Positions 21,182-33,539 of a DNA stretch of 64,000 nt are shown piece by piece. Within the stretch, counting starts at the first letter, position 1; every line of letters starts with the position of its first letter. The DNA is taken from contig CM038466.1 of assembly GCA_021464415.1 (NCBI GenBank), positions 27,777,017 through 27,841,016 on the forward strand. Direction: 5' to 3'. The notes below the pieces were generated by a model. It was not told where the DNA came from, did no database searches, and saw only the letters and a program-made list of their open reading frames with translations. A program made the translations under genes and the position numbers. The stretch is from Lonicera japonica (Eukaryota; Streptophyta; Magnoliopsida; Dipsacales; Caprifoliaceae).

Positions 21182-22714
21182 TTTGCGTATAGGTGGTAAA
21201 GTTGATGAAAAATTGAGTTTAATTTTATAAGCAGAAAATATGTATATTTAATTTTTGCTTCTTAAACTTACAATTATCCGTTTATAATAAATTATTTGTA
21301 TAATATAACTTATCATGGTTTTTACAGATATTTAATATAGATTAACTTTAAAAAATGTGGATACAAAAATAAAATATAGTAAACATTGCATGATGTAGGA
21401 CAAAGGCGTATTGAACTAATATTATCAATTAACAAAATACTTTGTTTGTATATATATTTAAGTTTATAACGTTAAAAAAATAAACAAAATAAAAATTATT
21501 GTTAATAAAATGGAGCGACATGAATTTAGTGAGCAAGGATAGCAGAATGGTTCGACCCAGAGGGTTTTTAACCAACGGACTGTAATAGGGTAAGTAATGG
21601 AACATGTCTTTATATATTGAACCATATTGGGACTGTTGGGTTTGAATTTTTCAAAATAAAACTCACTCTCGGTTAATTCAGATTTACGTAAAAGAAACCA
21701 ATTTACCCTCCCTATCCTTATCATAATATTATTTCTCTTTAAATACATTTACAACACCACATAATTACAATTTGTCATGGAGGATTGATGCTTGTAGAGT
21801 AGTTTTGGTTTCGACCATACAGTCAAAGCATTTTTTTTGTTATACATATCGATGAGTACATGAATAGACTTGAGTTTTATAGAGGAGGAGGATGGGGGAG
21901 CGGGATTCTAACTAGAGATCTCTCCCTAATATAGGAGTTTATGCTTCTTATCACTTAGATACAAGCATAAGTCTTGAATTTATTAAATTAATTAGCATCA
22001 AAAAAGAAAAAAAAAATAATAATAAGAAGAAGATAGCCGGTGCATACATATTTAATTCAAATCCTTCGTGTACACTATTAACACACATATACATATGACA
22101 TGGTCTTTTGATTTTTAATTCATACATAGATGCTCTAATAAAGAAGAACGCAATAAGCACAAATAAAGCTTAATTACCCTTTGATTCTCTAATTTTTTTT
22201 TCTAATTTCTTCTCTTCTCAGTAAGCTCCGTTGGTTAGCGACGTGCTCTGCTACGAACAAGAATTAGTCGAGACGCGTGAAAATTGACCCGAACATCCAC
22301 TAAATATATATATATATATATATATATAAATGACCCAAAAGGCTAGCTAGATAGTGACCACATCAAAAAATTCTACTCCTGGAAGATGTTCTAAACCCTC
22401 GCCTTTCATCGATGAGTGTGATTAAGCTAAACTACGAAATTTTGATCTTCAAATTTGTATTTCATTATTTTAATCTATCCACAAATTGGATTTTAATTCA
22501 ATTCTACCATAGGCGCGCGTATTGGCGTATTGCAACATAAGAGAGTAAAAAAAACATAAAATACTGGTGTACTGCAACAAAAAAAAAAATCGTGATCGAA
22601 GACATGTAGATGTTGGATTTATAGTATAAATCCTTCATTTAAACTACTAGAGCAATTTAATTATTATAGGCCAAGGAAATAATAAAAATAGATTGTAAAA
22701 ACGTTAACGTATAC
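21182..22714. other. Intergenic stretch with (TA)n tract
   Basis: No gene recognised. There is a (TA)n run at about 22304-22328. The open frames are short and AT-driven. Confidence 0.45.
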
Positions 22715-23251
22715 TCATTTCCCAATAAGATTTACAGTGATCAGTGCGATGTTGATGAGTAATTTCATTTGCCTATTCTTTTCGGCTAATTCGGGAGAGC
22801 TCTCAACATTATTTTGACAATCATCAACAGGTTTCTTTGTTCTAGATTCGTAAAGAGCAACTTTTTTGTAAGCTCTTATAGGCAGTGCATTGACAGCTTC
22901 CTCAAATTGTTCCGCAACAATACCGTAGCTATTTACGCAGATTTTGCACTGGTTTTGTAGAGTTTTATTCTTCTCGGAACCAACCAATCCTTCTACAAAT
23001 GTCTGAATGCTGAGTGCAGTTTCAAATGACCGAGAAACCGTTATTTCCGTAAGACCGATCATATCTGTTGTTGGAGAAGGCAAGTTTTTGTTAAAAAGAT
23101 TGCTACAAAATGCATAATCCGATGTTTGGCGACAAATTTTGGAGATTAGTGTTTGAGTCTCATCACATATTATGGGATGGATGACAAAGAAGATAGTGAA
23201 TAATGAAGGAAATAAAATTCTGGTAAGACAAGGAGAAGGAGAAGTGAACAT
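22715..23251 (-). CDS. PMEI/invertase-inhibitor-like protein, copy 3
   Basis: A 178-residue intronless secreted inhibitor-like protein. The frame is open further upstream to an ATG at 23344, but that lies upstream of the TATA box at 23330-23318, so the start at 23251 (MFTSPSPCLT, aligned with copy 2) is chosen. The signal peptide ends near IIC (residue 29). Family cysteines are at 40, 49, 105 and 145; an extra cysteine at 102 is not shared with the others. The ASN/ARG-rich segment after QFEEA is diverged (VNALPIRAYKK). It ends ITVNLIGK like copies 2 and 4. Confidence 0.86.
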   Translation of the reverse strand: MFTSPSPCLTRILFPSLFTIFFVIHPIICDETQTLISKICRQTSDYAFCSNLFNKNLPSPTTDMIGLTEITVSRSFETALSIQTFVEGLVGSEKNKTLQNQCKICVNSYGIVAEQFEEAVNALPIRAYKKVALYESRTKKPVDDCQNNVESSPELAEKNRQMKLLINIALITVNLIGK

Positions 23252-23317
23252 TTTAATGGGGGTATTTTTTTTTTTCAGAGTTAACAAATTTGTAATGAGA
23301 AGAAAGGGTTGAAGGAA

Positions 23318-23330
23318 TATCAATTTATAG
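23318..23330 (-). promoter_or_regulatory. TATA box of PMEI copy 3
   Basis: CTATAAATTGATA on the minus strand, followed by the shared TTCAACCCTTTCTTC leader. It decides the translation start, because the ATG at 23344 is upstream of it. Confidence 0.6.
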
Positions 23331-23344
23331 GCCTCTCCAGCCAA

Positions 23345-24490
23345 AGTACTAATAAATTCAAGATCTGTATTTTAATAATTCTAGATACTAAAAAAGAAAA
23401 TTGCAGTAACTAGTTACCAAAGAAAAAAATGAAATATTTCCTACCGTTATTAGATAAATAACGTAATTAATGTGTTATAATAATTAATAATAGTAAAAGA
23501 AGAAGTAGAAATTTTGATCATTAATTATCTATGATTAATTTTTTTTTTAAGTCAAAGAATATTGATAACCATGATCTTAGATCATCTAAATATTTCGAAA
23601 TGTGTTGACTGATAAAACTAGTTTGTTTTAAGTTATTATTATCTTAAAAGAGTCTTAATTGGTTATTTCAATTACTTGTATCATTATCTTTGTAAACTAT
23701 CTTTTAAAGTAAAGAGAGTCATGGATATCTCCACTCTTGTAACCTTATTGGCTTATTGTATTCATCTATAAATAGAATAACGCTGATGGTGAAATTGTAT
23801 CGTGTTATTTACTTTCGAATTCCACCGTTGTAATTCTTACAAAAAAAAAATGATAATAATAAAAAATTAAAAAATTGTGCAAATCACAACCAATAATTTG
23901 CAACATGTCTTACTATTGAACTTTATTTTAATTTGTTTTCTTGTTTAAAATTTCTCAAGTATTTAAGAGTTTCTCTAGACATATATTGTTAAAAAAAAAA
24001 ATGGATAAATTTACAAACTTCAAGGTTATATTTCTTTGGCATGATTTTGAGATAAGAATAAGATTTGGTAGATCACGTGATTTATGTAACTCAAGATCGA
24101 ATATTCTTCCAAGTATTCTTTTGCGATAAATCTTGATATTTTAAAATTTTATCATATTTTGAAATCATGATTATGTGATTTCATAATCCGCTCAAAAGGT
24201 TTGGGATTTTGAAAATCCCCCCCCAAAAAAAAGTGTTGAGTTACAGAGAGTCTGAATATCACATGATTTTAAAATTTTGTGAAAGAACATAATCCTAAAA
24301 AATTTAATACATAAAATTTACAAATATTTTAGTTTGAACATTAATACTTTGGGAAGAAACTAACCTGGAAATAAGGTAAAAGGGCATGCGTGATAATGTT
24401 TTTTGCAAAAAAATCAACGAATGATATTTTTTAGAAATAAGGACTAGATATCATTATCATTCTGAGATAAGAACTTATTTATCAATTGTG
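23345..24490. other. Intergenic stretch, nothing recognised
   Basis: AT-rich with poly-A/T runs. No gene, paired terminal repeat or target duplication was found. Confidence 0.45.
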
Positions 24491-24504
24491 TTTTAAAATA
24501 AGAG

Positions 24505-24760
24505 TTTTGACAGAGTGCAAACTTTACTTTGTACTAAATTGTATTGAGTGCAAACTTAACTTTGCACAAAATTGTTTTGTGCAAACTTAACTTTGCAATC
24601 AAACAAATTTAATGCAAATTTGTTTTGCATGATGTGCTTATATTTTTTAACAAGTATATTCTTATGTTTTATTCATAAAATTTTAAAACAACGTCAAATA
24701 AACACAAATACGTAGTAATATTTTAAAAAATAAAGAGTGCAAACTTAACTTTGCATAACT
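24505..24760. repeat. Repeats of near-palindrome GTGCAAACTTAACTTTGCA
   Basis: Four copies of the near-palindrome TGCAAACTTAACTTTGCA, or close variants, at about 24517, 24556, 24588 and 24737. Diverged copies occur near 27645 and 27690. The half-sites TGCAAA and TTTGCA give the symmetry. No function is assigned. Confidence 0.7.
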
Positions 24761-25159
24761 CTGAAAAATTTATTATCTACATTTTATTAATAAATAGGTT
24801 TTGAATATGTAATTTGTTAAAATTATTCTAAAGCATTGTCAATTAAACACTTATTTATAATAAGGGGCTTTTTTTAAAAGGACAAATGTCAGACTCTCTT
24901 TCTATTAAAGGACACTCGTTTGAATTAATTAGTTTAAAGGACGACTTTTTAATTAAGGACAAAATAATAATAATTTTATTATTTCAATTAATTAAGTTGA
25001 ATTCCAATTCTACCCTTCTTAAAGATAAATACAAGAATAAATATAAAATTAAATTTGAAATTAAATCAATAAAAATAAATTCAAACCAATTCAAACACAA
25101 TTATCACAATAAATTCAAACAAGAAGATAAATACAACAATTATTCAAAAAAAAATCAAA

Positions 25160-28100
25160 AGATGTAAATGTCTGAAACTAACCAGATATAATATGAGATT
25201 GAAGCCGCAAATAACCAGATGTAATATGAGATTGAAGCCGCACAATATGTCCCCTGAACCACAATTCCCCTAACAAGTTAATAACAAGACATATTAAGTT
25301 ACGTTCTTTTAATATAATTTTATGTTACGACATATTAAATAATGTTCTTTTAATTAATTTTCTGACCAACATATTAAGATTGTATTTTTTCATATTAAAT
25401 AATGTTCTTTTAATTAATTTTCTGACCAACATATTAAGTATGTATTTTTTCAGTTACGTCTTTTCAATTTTTTGTCAGACATATTAAGTTACATTTTTTT
25501 TTCAATTTTTTGTCAGATGCACACATATTAAGTTACATTTTTTTTTCAATATACAAGTAAGTTACCATTTTTTCACATTTTCTAGCATTAAATTACATAA
25601 TATAAAATAGGAAGAACATATTAATTACTTACATTTCTTCATACTAAATGGTATAGTAGTTACCTATGAGGAAGATAAAACAATAGGGAAGATAAGATAA
25701 AACCTCTAGCAAACTCAATAGACTAAAATAGGAAGAACATAAAAAAATATATAGAACCCTACATTTCTTCACTAAATGGTATAGTAGTTACCTTGATGAG
25801 GAAGATAAAACCTAGGGAAGATAAGATAAAACCTCTATCAATAGACTGCATATCATAAAAAAATATATAGAACCAATTATGAGTAGAGCTAATTTCACAA
25901 TAACCTTGATAGCATAATATTAGTTAAAACATTGAAATATATATTTTAAGTCACAATTCAAAATCTATGAAGAAATGCTCCAATTATGAGTAGAGCCAAC
26001 AAACAAATACAAATGATAGGCTTCATTGAAAGGAAGATTGAGGGGATTAGGCTAAATAGAATAAAAGACCTTATCTATGAAGAAATGAGGGGGAGGACTC
26101 AAGCTGTGTATTCCTTTGATGGCTTCATTGAAAGGAAGATTGATAAGGGGATTATATTTACCATCAACAGTAGTTGAAATAAGCATGATGAGGGGGAGGA
26201 CACCATGTGTATTCAAAATATAGAAATTTAACGAATATTGTATAAGTTCTATCAACAATGGATATATGTAAGATGAAAGATAGAAGAAACATGTTGATTC
26301 AAACCCCTATATATATATATATATATGTATAGAGAGATAGAGGGGAGTTTAAAAGGCAGAGTTTGTATAGAAGAGAAAGAAATTCTAAAGCCTTCGGATA
26401 GTTCGTAACTGTAAGATGAAAGATAGAAGAAACACAGATATTAGTTGGAAACAAACCCCTATATATATATATATATATGCTAGAGAGAGATAAGGGGAGT
26501 AAAAGGCCAAAGTAAGAAGAGAAAGAAATTACCTTCGGTAGTCCATCATAAATCGTCGAACGTTTACGCATTAAATACACAGATTTAGTTGGAAACCAAT
26601 GCTGCCAAAGTTGGCAGGTCCAGTTCCCTCGCCCCGAAGATCGGACCCATCAGTCTCTTTTTGAAGACGTTTATCGGATGAAGACATCGCAAAGTGGTGA
26701 GGTTGGCAACCTCACCGTCCAGTTCCCTCGCCCCGAAGATCGCCAGGCCAAGGTCAGTCATCTGTTTTGATCTACAACTATACTTGGTCACGAAGGTTTT
26801 GAGAGGAACCATCGCAATGTGAGTACTAACAAAGAATCAACCTCACCGTCAGAATTGCCAGGCCAAGGTCGTCATTGTTCCATCTACAACTATACTTGGT
26901 CATGTGATCGAGGTTTTGAAGGAACCATAATGTGACAGGAACAAAGAATAATGAGGTCTAAGCACACTAGAAACACATCTCTCAATGATCGCAAATGAGT
27001 TGGGCGGAATGGTGAAAGAGATTTTAGGGCGTTGTTTGTCAAGATAATGAGGTCGAGATCGACGGTCGCAAATGAGTTGGGCGGAATAACGGTGAAAGAG
27101 ATTTGCAGGGCTTGTTTGTCACAAGAGATTGGATAATACGGTTGATGTTGAGATTCCTCTTGATTCCAAGAGAAAGTAATGGAGTTATTGTTTCCTTTTC
27201 AACAAGAGATGAATTCTTATTAATTAATAATGTTTATCCATGTCTTTCCAAAATGTTGAGAAGTTCAATTCTAAAACCAATTTGAATTCAACCGTAGACT
27301 TCAAGTAACGAGATGGAGTGGGAAGATATACAAATGGACAATACAGTAAAATCACGCATATAATATAATAAAAAAACGATGAATAAAAATAATTATATTT
27401 TGTCTTATTAATTAATAATGTTTATCTTAATGTCTTTCCAAAAAGTTGTCCTTTAGAACTAAGTCTAAAAATAGAATGTCCTAAAACCAATCGTTAATTC
27501 AACCACTAATATACTGTAACTTCAACAACGTCCTTAATAATGGGAAGATATACAAATGGACAATACAGTAAAATCACGCATATAATAATAATAAAAAAAC
27601 GATTAATAAAAATAATTATATTTTGTCCATACATTACAAACTTAATTTTGCATAATTACATAAAAAATATAATTTAAAAATTTACTGCAAAGTTAACTTT
27701 GCAATTTTTTTGGAATTTGGTCAAATATGGTCCCTTAATTTAAAAAAATATTATTTTCCGATTCTTTTACATAAAACTTTTTCATACAAGCACTTTTCTT
27801 TTTCATACAAACTCTATTTTTTTAATATCCCAGAATCTAACACTATATTTGTCGTGCACTTGTGAACCAAATTAGAACGCTCATAATTTATTCAAACTTA
27901 CCCGTAATAATAATAATAATAATAATAATAATACGTTATTTAATCTTTCGTGGTTCATGACAATCAGTGGCGGACCCAGAAATTTAACCAACTGGGGGCG
28001 AAATTCAAAACAAACAAAAATATATTTAAAACACATCAATAACCGAGAACAAATTTAAGCACAAACATAATCGCATTAATAATAATACTTGATACAATTA

Positions 28101-29560
28101 AAAGTCTTAAAATACTTAATACTTACAAATTACAATAAAATTTTACGAGATTTTATATTTTGAAAGTATTATAGCACGTGCTTCTTATTAATATTATTGA
28201 AGAGGAAGAGAACAAAAAGAAAGAAAGAAAGAAAGAAAGGAACAAAGGAACTAAAAGAAGTCTGATAATTAAATAAAATCTGATCTCGGCAGTGGAAACC
28301 GGCAAGTGGGTGGGGTTTGATAATTTTGTTGTTATTACACTTAGGTACCCTCAAATATAAATTTATGCACATAAGTCCTTATAATTTTATTTTTTTAAAA
28401 AATACCCTATATCTATTAAAAAAAATTAAAAACCAACTGGGGGCAATTGCCCCCATTTGCCCTAGTGTAGGACCGCCCCTGATGACAATCCCTTGTATAA
28501 TAAAAAAGAGTTAAATGGTGTCTTTAAAAATATATTTAAAACACATCAATAACCGAATAATAAAAATGAACAAATTTAAAAAAGAAAATGAAGTCACAAA
28601 CATCACTCGCATTAATAATAATACTTGTTTAATTTTTCAATAAAGCATAAAAGTCTTAAAATACTTAATACTTACAAATTACAATAAAATTTTACGGTTT
28701 CTCAATCTATATTAAGATTTTATATTTTGAAAGTAGTTTTTTTTTTCTAAATTACAAAGTATCCGTGCTTCTTATTAATATTATTGAAGAGGAAGAGAAC
28801 AAAAAGAAAGAAAGAAAGAAAGAAAGGAACAAAGGAACTTTTTGTGCACCACCATTAACCCACTTTATTACTCTTGACACTCTTAAATAAAATCTGCAAT
28901 TTTTTCGGTTTCAGTGGAAACATTGACGACCTCCGTTTAGCAGTGGGTGGGGTTTGATAATTTTGTTGTTATTACTTGTACATGAGAAAAAAAAAATAGG
29001 AGTACTCTGACTTGTACATCAAATATAAATTTATGCACATAAGTCCTTATAAATTTTTTTAAAATATATCTATTAAAAAAAATTAAAAACCAACTGGGGG
29101 CAATTGCCCCCATTTGCCCTAGTGTAGGACCGCCCCTGATGACAATCCCTTGTATAATAAAACAAGAGTTATCGAATGGTGTCTTTAAGAATAATAAAAA
29201 TGCAATAAAAAAGAAAATGAAGTCGAGGGTCACTATTTTATTTTTGTTTAATTTTTCAGTAAAGCATGTGGATATCTGATAAAAATAATTTTGGTTTCTC
29301 AATCTATATTAAGTACTTAAAAGAGAGTTTTTTTTTTCTAAATTACAAAGTATCCGAGTTAGTTTTTGTGCACCACCATTAACCCACTTTATTACTCTTG
29401 ACACTCTTAAATATGCAATTTTTTCGGTTTCAACATTGACGACCTCCGTTTAGCAGTTAAAAACTTGTACATGAGAAAAAAAAAATGGAGTACTCTGACT
29501 TGTACATGAGAAAAAAAAAATGAAATACTTTGTGGGGCGGGGATTCAAATTGTTGAAGGC
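25160..29560. repeat. Interleaved local duplications (probable assembly artefact)
   Basis: Blocks of 50-600 bases recur two or three times in tandem, and the middle copy alternates fragments of the left copy with fragments of the right copy. Clear cases are 25179-25245, 25640-25890, 26013-26215, 26262-26560, 26600-27110, 27215-27640 and 27965-29530. In the last one, block A (a 517-base hAT-like element) and block C (29188-29530) are combined piecewise in 28525-29135, with the join sequence repeated on both sides. A gapped merge of two overlapping contigs would give this. No gene is supported here. Confidence 0.75.
27965..28481. mobile_element. hAT-like non-autonomous element, 517 bp, 8-bp TSD
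   Basis: Perfect eight-base duplications ATGACAAT (27957-27964 and 28482-28489) flank ends CAGTGGCGGACCC and, reverse-complemented from the right, CAGGGGCGGTCCT. Length of duplication and CAGNGGCGG ends fit the hAT superfamily. No transposase. A mixed-up second copy lies in the interleaved block to the right and ends at 29135 with the same sequence. Confidence 0.85.
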
Positions 29561-29717
29561 CATTTTCTTGGGCCAGGCCGAGAGACATACTCTAGCGTTG
29601 TTTATTTGGGCTCGATTAAGAGGTATGCTATAACGAAATAAATTTCAGATTCAGACCCAGCCTCTCAAGAGATCTGCCACTGAATGAAGCCAAACTAAAA
29701 CACTCAAAAGATAATTG

Positions 29718-30251
29718 TCATTTCCCAATCAAATTTACAGTGATCAATGACATGTTGATTAATACTTTCATTTGCCTATTCTTCCCGGTTAACACAGGAG
29801 ATAAGGATTCAATATTATTTTGACAATCGTCAATAAATCTCTCTGTTCCATGCACTAAAAAGATAACAGTGCTATAAACTCCTTTATCGAATGACTCCTT
29901 CGCTTGCGCAAATTTCCTTCCAACTAGATGATACGCTACTTGACAGACTTTGTAAATGTCTTGTAGAGTTGTATTCGTCTCGGAACTAATCATTCTCTCT
30001 ACAAATGTCTCGGTGTTGGTCGCTGCTTGTAACGATTGATCAACCGTTATTCGACCAAGACCAACAATATCTGTTGTTGGAGAAGGCAAATTTTGAATAA
30101 AAACATTGCTACAAAATGCATAATCAATTGTTTTGCGACATATTTCGGAGATTAGTGTTTGTGTATCTTCGCCTATTACAGGATGGATGACAAGGAAGAT
30201 AGTGAATAGTAAAGGAATTAGAGATTTGGTAAGAGCCGGAGAAGTGGCCAT
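29718..30251 (-). CDS. PMEI/invertase-inhibitor-like protein, copy 4
   Basis: A 177-residue intronless secreted inhibitor-like protein. The signal peptide ends near PVIG (residue 27). Family cysteines are at 38, 47, 103 and 143. The central helix region (VGRKFAQAKESFDKGVYS) is more diverged from copies 1-3 but resembles the broken copy 5. The C-terminus ITVNLIGK is unchanged. It shares its downstream flank (about 29640-29715, with GATCTGCCACTGAATGAAG) with copy 5, so these two are the most recent duplicate pair. A TATTAATATTCC motif at 30316-30305 replaces the better TATA box of the other copies. Confidence 0.87.
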   Translation of the reverse strand: MATSPALTKSLIPLLFTIFLVIHPVIGEDTQTLISEICRKTIDYAFCSNVFIQNLPSPTTDIVGLGRITVDQSLQAATNTETFVERMISSETNTTLQDIYKVCQVAYHLVGRKFAQAKESFDKGVYSTVIFLVHGTERFIDDCQNNIESLSPVLTGKNRQMKVLINMSLITVNLIGK

Positions 30252-30316
30252 TTTATTTGGTGTTGTTTTTAAAGTATAAATTAATCGTGAGAGAAGGGGT
30301 GAAGGAATATTAATAG

Positions 30317-31590
30317 GCCTCTCAAATCACAGTATTAATGAAAGATAAATATTTTAATGATTGTAGTAGCAAGTTATAGTAAAAAGGAAATTTTCATTAA
30401 TTACTTACCAAATTAAGGAAAAAGAGGTGCAGTAAAATTCCTACCTCGATTAGATAGATAGGTTGCCTAATTATATGATATATATCCGATAGTTTTTAAA
30501 TGAGTGATTTGTTTCTATCCGCGATTTTTTTGCGGTCAATCCATCCTTAATATATAGAATCTTTAATCTACTTTTACAATATTACCTTTTTAAAAATTAA
30601 CAAATATATCCACCAATTAAAATTAATTTTTAATTATATATTTGATTTTTAATTTCAATTCTTAATCAACATATATTTCAATATTATTTTATTTCCTATT
30701 TTGACAAGGTTTATTAACCCAAGCCCCCTTGTTTTTTCATGACCCATTTTTTATTAAACATGAGATAATGGCAAGATCCAATTGGTTCATGAAAAAAGAA
30801 AAGAAAAAGGAACGACTTTCTTTTAAAAAAGAATTTGAAAATAAGTAATACAACAAACTAATTTCATCTTTTTTTAACTTCTTTGTTGGAAGTGAAATTA
30901 AGTTAATTTTAAATATTTTTAGAACACCAATTATGACATTTTTCTCAAAGCAAACATAAAATATTATATATACACATATATATGACGGGTAATCCGGAAG
31001 TGTCATGAAAATAAACAATAGTGACTTTTTTTAAAAAGGATAGTTATATAATCAAATTAGTTCACCTTTTTTGACTTTTTTCCATAACTGACATAAAGTA
31101 AAAAAAAAATAGTAATATGACGGTTAATCAATAAGGGTCACAAAAAATAAACAAAGATTCTTGTTTTTTTTTTCAAAAAAATAAATCATAAAATCTAATT
31201 ATTTTACCTTTTATGAGCTCTTTGGTAAAACAGACATAAACTTAATTTGAAAAACAATAATGAAAAGTAAAATTATTGTAGTGAGAGAAAAAATATTACA
31301 TTATAATTAATAAACCGAAACAAGAGTTGTATCTTTCGGAACAATAAAAAAACTGCTACAAACATATTTAGACAAAGAAAAATAAGCTGGTTTAAAGGTC
31401 CTAATATTTACTAGGACAAAATACTTCATTAAAAATTGCTTCGAGTAAATACAACTTCTAGACACGAAGATTAGAACAAATACTTGCATTGATCATGCTT
31501 TTGTTTCCCGATAATACTTTTGCTGATAATTAATATGTCAACGAATACTTTCTATGTCTATTCTTCTAATTCAAAGTGTTCATCGTTCAG
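30317..31590. other. Intergenic stretch with relic MULE terminus
   Basis: No gene. The segment GAGTGATTTGTTTCTATCCGCG at about 30503 recalls the terminus of the Mutator-like element at 15885. The rest is AT-rich and unassigned. Confidence 0.4.
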
Positions 31591-31683
31591 ACTTCAGATT
31601 CAGACCTAGGCTACAGCCTGCGCAATCCTCCCAAGGGATCTGCCATTGAATGAAGTGAAACTAAAAGAATCAAAAGATATTTC

Positions 31684-32225
31684 TCAATTCCCAATCAAAT
31701 TTACCGTGATCAATGACATGTTGATGAATACTTTCATTTGCCTATTCTTCTCAGTTAACGCAGGAAAAGTTTTAACATTATTTTGATAATCGTCAACAAA
31801 TTTCTCTATTTAGATTCCAAAAGGATAACATTGCTATAATCTCCTTTTGCGAATGACTCGTTAGCTTGCGCATGTTGATTTGCAAGGAGACTATAGCCTT
31901 CTTGACATATTTTGTATAGGTCTTGTAGAGTTTTATTCTTCTCCGAACTAATCAATCCCTCTACGAATTTCTCGGTGTTGGTTGCAGCTTGTTACGATTG
32001 AGTAATCGTTATTCGACCAAGACCAACAATATCTGTTGTTGGAGAAGGCAAGTTATCGATAAAAACATTGCTACAAAATGCATAATCAGATGTTTCGCGA
32101 CATATTTCGGAGATTAGCACTAGTATCATCTTCACTTATTACTGGATGGATGACAAAAAAAATAGTAAATAGTAAATAGTAAAGGAACTAGAGCGTTAGT
32201 ATATAAGAGAACGACAAGTGGCCAT
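31684..32225 (-). pseudogene. Broken PMEI/invertase-inhibitor-like gene, copy 5
   Basis: Clear full-length homology to copy 4, from ATGGCCACTT at 32225 to the terminal VNLIGN and a TGA at 31686-31684. The frame stops after nine codons, a CTATTTA motif is tandemly repeated in the signal-peptide region and shifts the frame, a TAA replaces a TTA in the segment after ITITQS, and a TAG occurs about 45 codons before the end. The fourth family cysteine is changed to tyrosine. Yet its TATA box (TATAAATATTC at about 32293-32283) is one of the best in the cluster. Several independent lesions make decay, not sequencing error, likely. Confidence 0.9.
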
Positions 32226-32611
32226 TTTATTTGGTGTTGTTTTAGAGCATAAAATAGTAGCGAGACAAGAAATGGTTGAAAGAATATTTATAGGCCTCTA
32301 GTCATATATAGTACTAATGAAATCAAGGTGAATACTTTTATGATTCTAAATATACCAAGTTATAGTAAAAATGAAAATTTCAATAATTACTTACCAAAGT
32401 AAAAAGAGGTGCAATGATTTTCCTATCTTGATTACATAGGTTACCTAATTAATGTGTTATGATAATAAGGTAAAGTAAAAAAGAGCCAAAGAATTTTTTT
32501 ATCAATAATTTTTTTGAAAGGTTAGGTTATAATGAGGAATTTTGTAATTTTAATAAAAAGAAGGATATTTTTCTGGAGGGTAAATAGATGAATTTTTTAA
32601 TAAAAATGTGT

Positions 32612-32812
32612 AGAGATGATCTACATGATTGATCACGTCTACCAAATTTCTTAAACAAATAATTCGAAAGTGGGTGAGATCATCATCAAAAATTTCAACA
32701 GTCGAAAATATACATATAAATCTATTTTTAATACACTCATTTCTAGATTTAATTCTTTATTATGAGATTTGGTGGAGGTAATCCACTCATTATGTAGATC
32801 ATCTCTACAAAT
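32612..32812. mobile_element. Candidate short MITE
   Basis: Ends GTAGAGATGATCTACATGA and, reverse-complemented from the right, GTAGAGATGATCTACATAA form a terminal inverted repeat around a 160-base AT-rich core. The target duplication is not clear. Confidence 0.6.
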
Positions 32813-33169
32813 TTTTATACAAAAATTCTTCTATTTGCACCTCGAAAGAAGCATCCATTCTTTTGTTGAAATGGGGAATCCCTCTTAATTATAACATTAC
32901 TCTTCCTTTGATTGTATGTATATATGTACATATAAATTAATTTTGAGCTATCCTACTTCCTGGTCAAATTTGTTGATGACATGTGATGGAGATGATCTAT
33001 TAATCGTGGAAATCATCCATACAAGTTTTGTCAAAAACTCATTCGTTTACCCTTTCAAGGGCTCAATCCGTACGAAATGGTGCTTAAACTTTGTACTTAT
33101 ATATGAAAATGTTGTATATACACACCGTATAATACTAGTATCAATAAATGAAGACACCTGATAAATATA

Positions 33170-33515
33170 GGGCGATATTATTTACACCCCTCATATTTGT
33201 CACAAACACTCGCCTAATGAGAGGTGAGTGCAGTCACATACTCTCGGCTCACTTAGGAAGAGTTTGTTGGTAAGAATTTGCCTAACATCAGGTAATGAAG
33301 TGCTAGAGTGTTTTCCAACTAAGGCCTACCTAATGAGAGGTGAGTGCACTAACATAAACTTTGCTCAAATAGAGAGAGTGTGTTGCTAAGCACTTGTCAA
33401 ATATCATGTAATGAAAGGGTGTTTGTGATAAATAAGGAGGTATTAAAATGTGTTTTTAGTTAAATTTTAAAGAGGTGTGTTTGGGACATATTTGAAGATG
33501 TAAATAACACTGCCC
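33170..33515. mobile_element. hAT-like MITE, copy 1 of a two-copy family
   Basis: Ends GGGCGATATTATTTACACC and, from the right, GGGCAGTGTTATTTACATC. Flanks TAAATATA (33162-33169) and TAAATATG (33516-33523) form an eight-base duplication with one mismatch. The interior repeats CCTAATGAGAGGTGAGTGCA twice. It matches the element at 43313 over its whole length. Confidence 0.8.
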
Positions 33516-33539
33516 TAAATATGTGATACTATTCCTTAG

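Noticed and set aside
23252..23344. Longer N-terminus for PMEI copy 3 (start at 23344)
   Set aside because: That ATG lies upstream of the TATA box at 23330-23318, and the added residues have no match in the other copies.
26585..26812. Minus-strand frame MVPLKTFVTKYSCRSKQ...
   Set aside because: It repeats the peptide GARELD because of the interleaved duplications; no family match, so it is not called as a gene.
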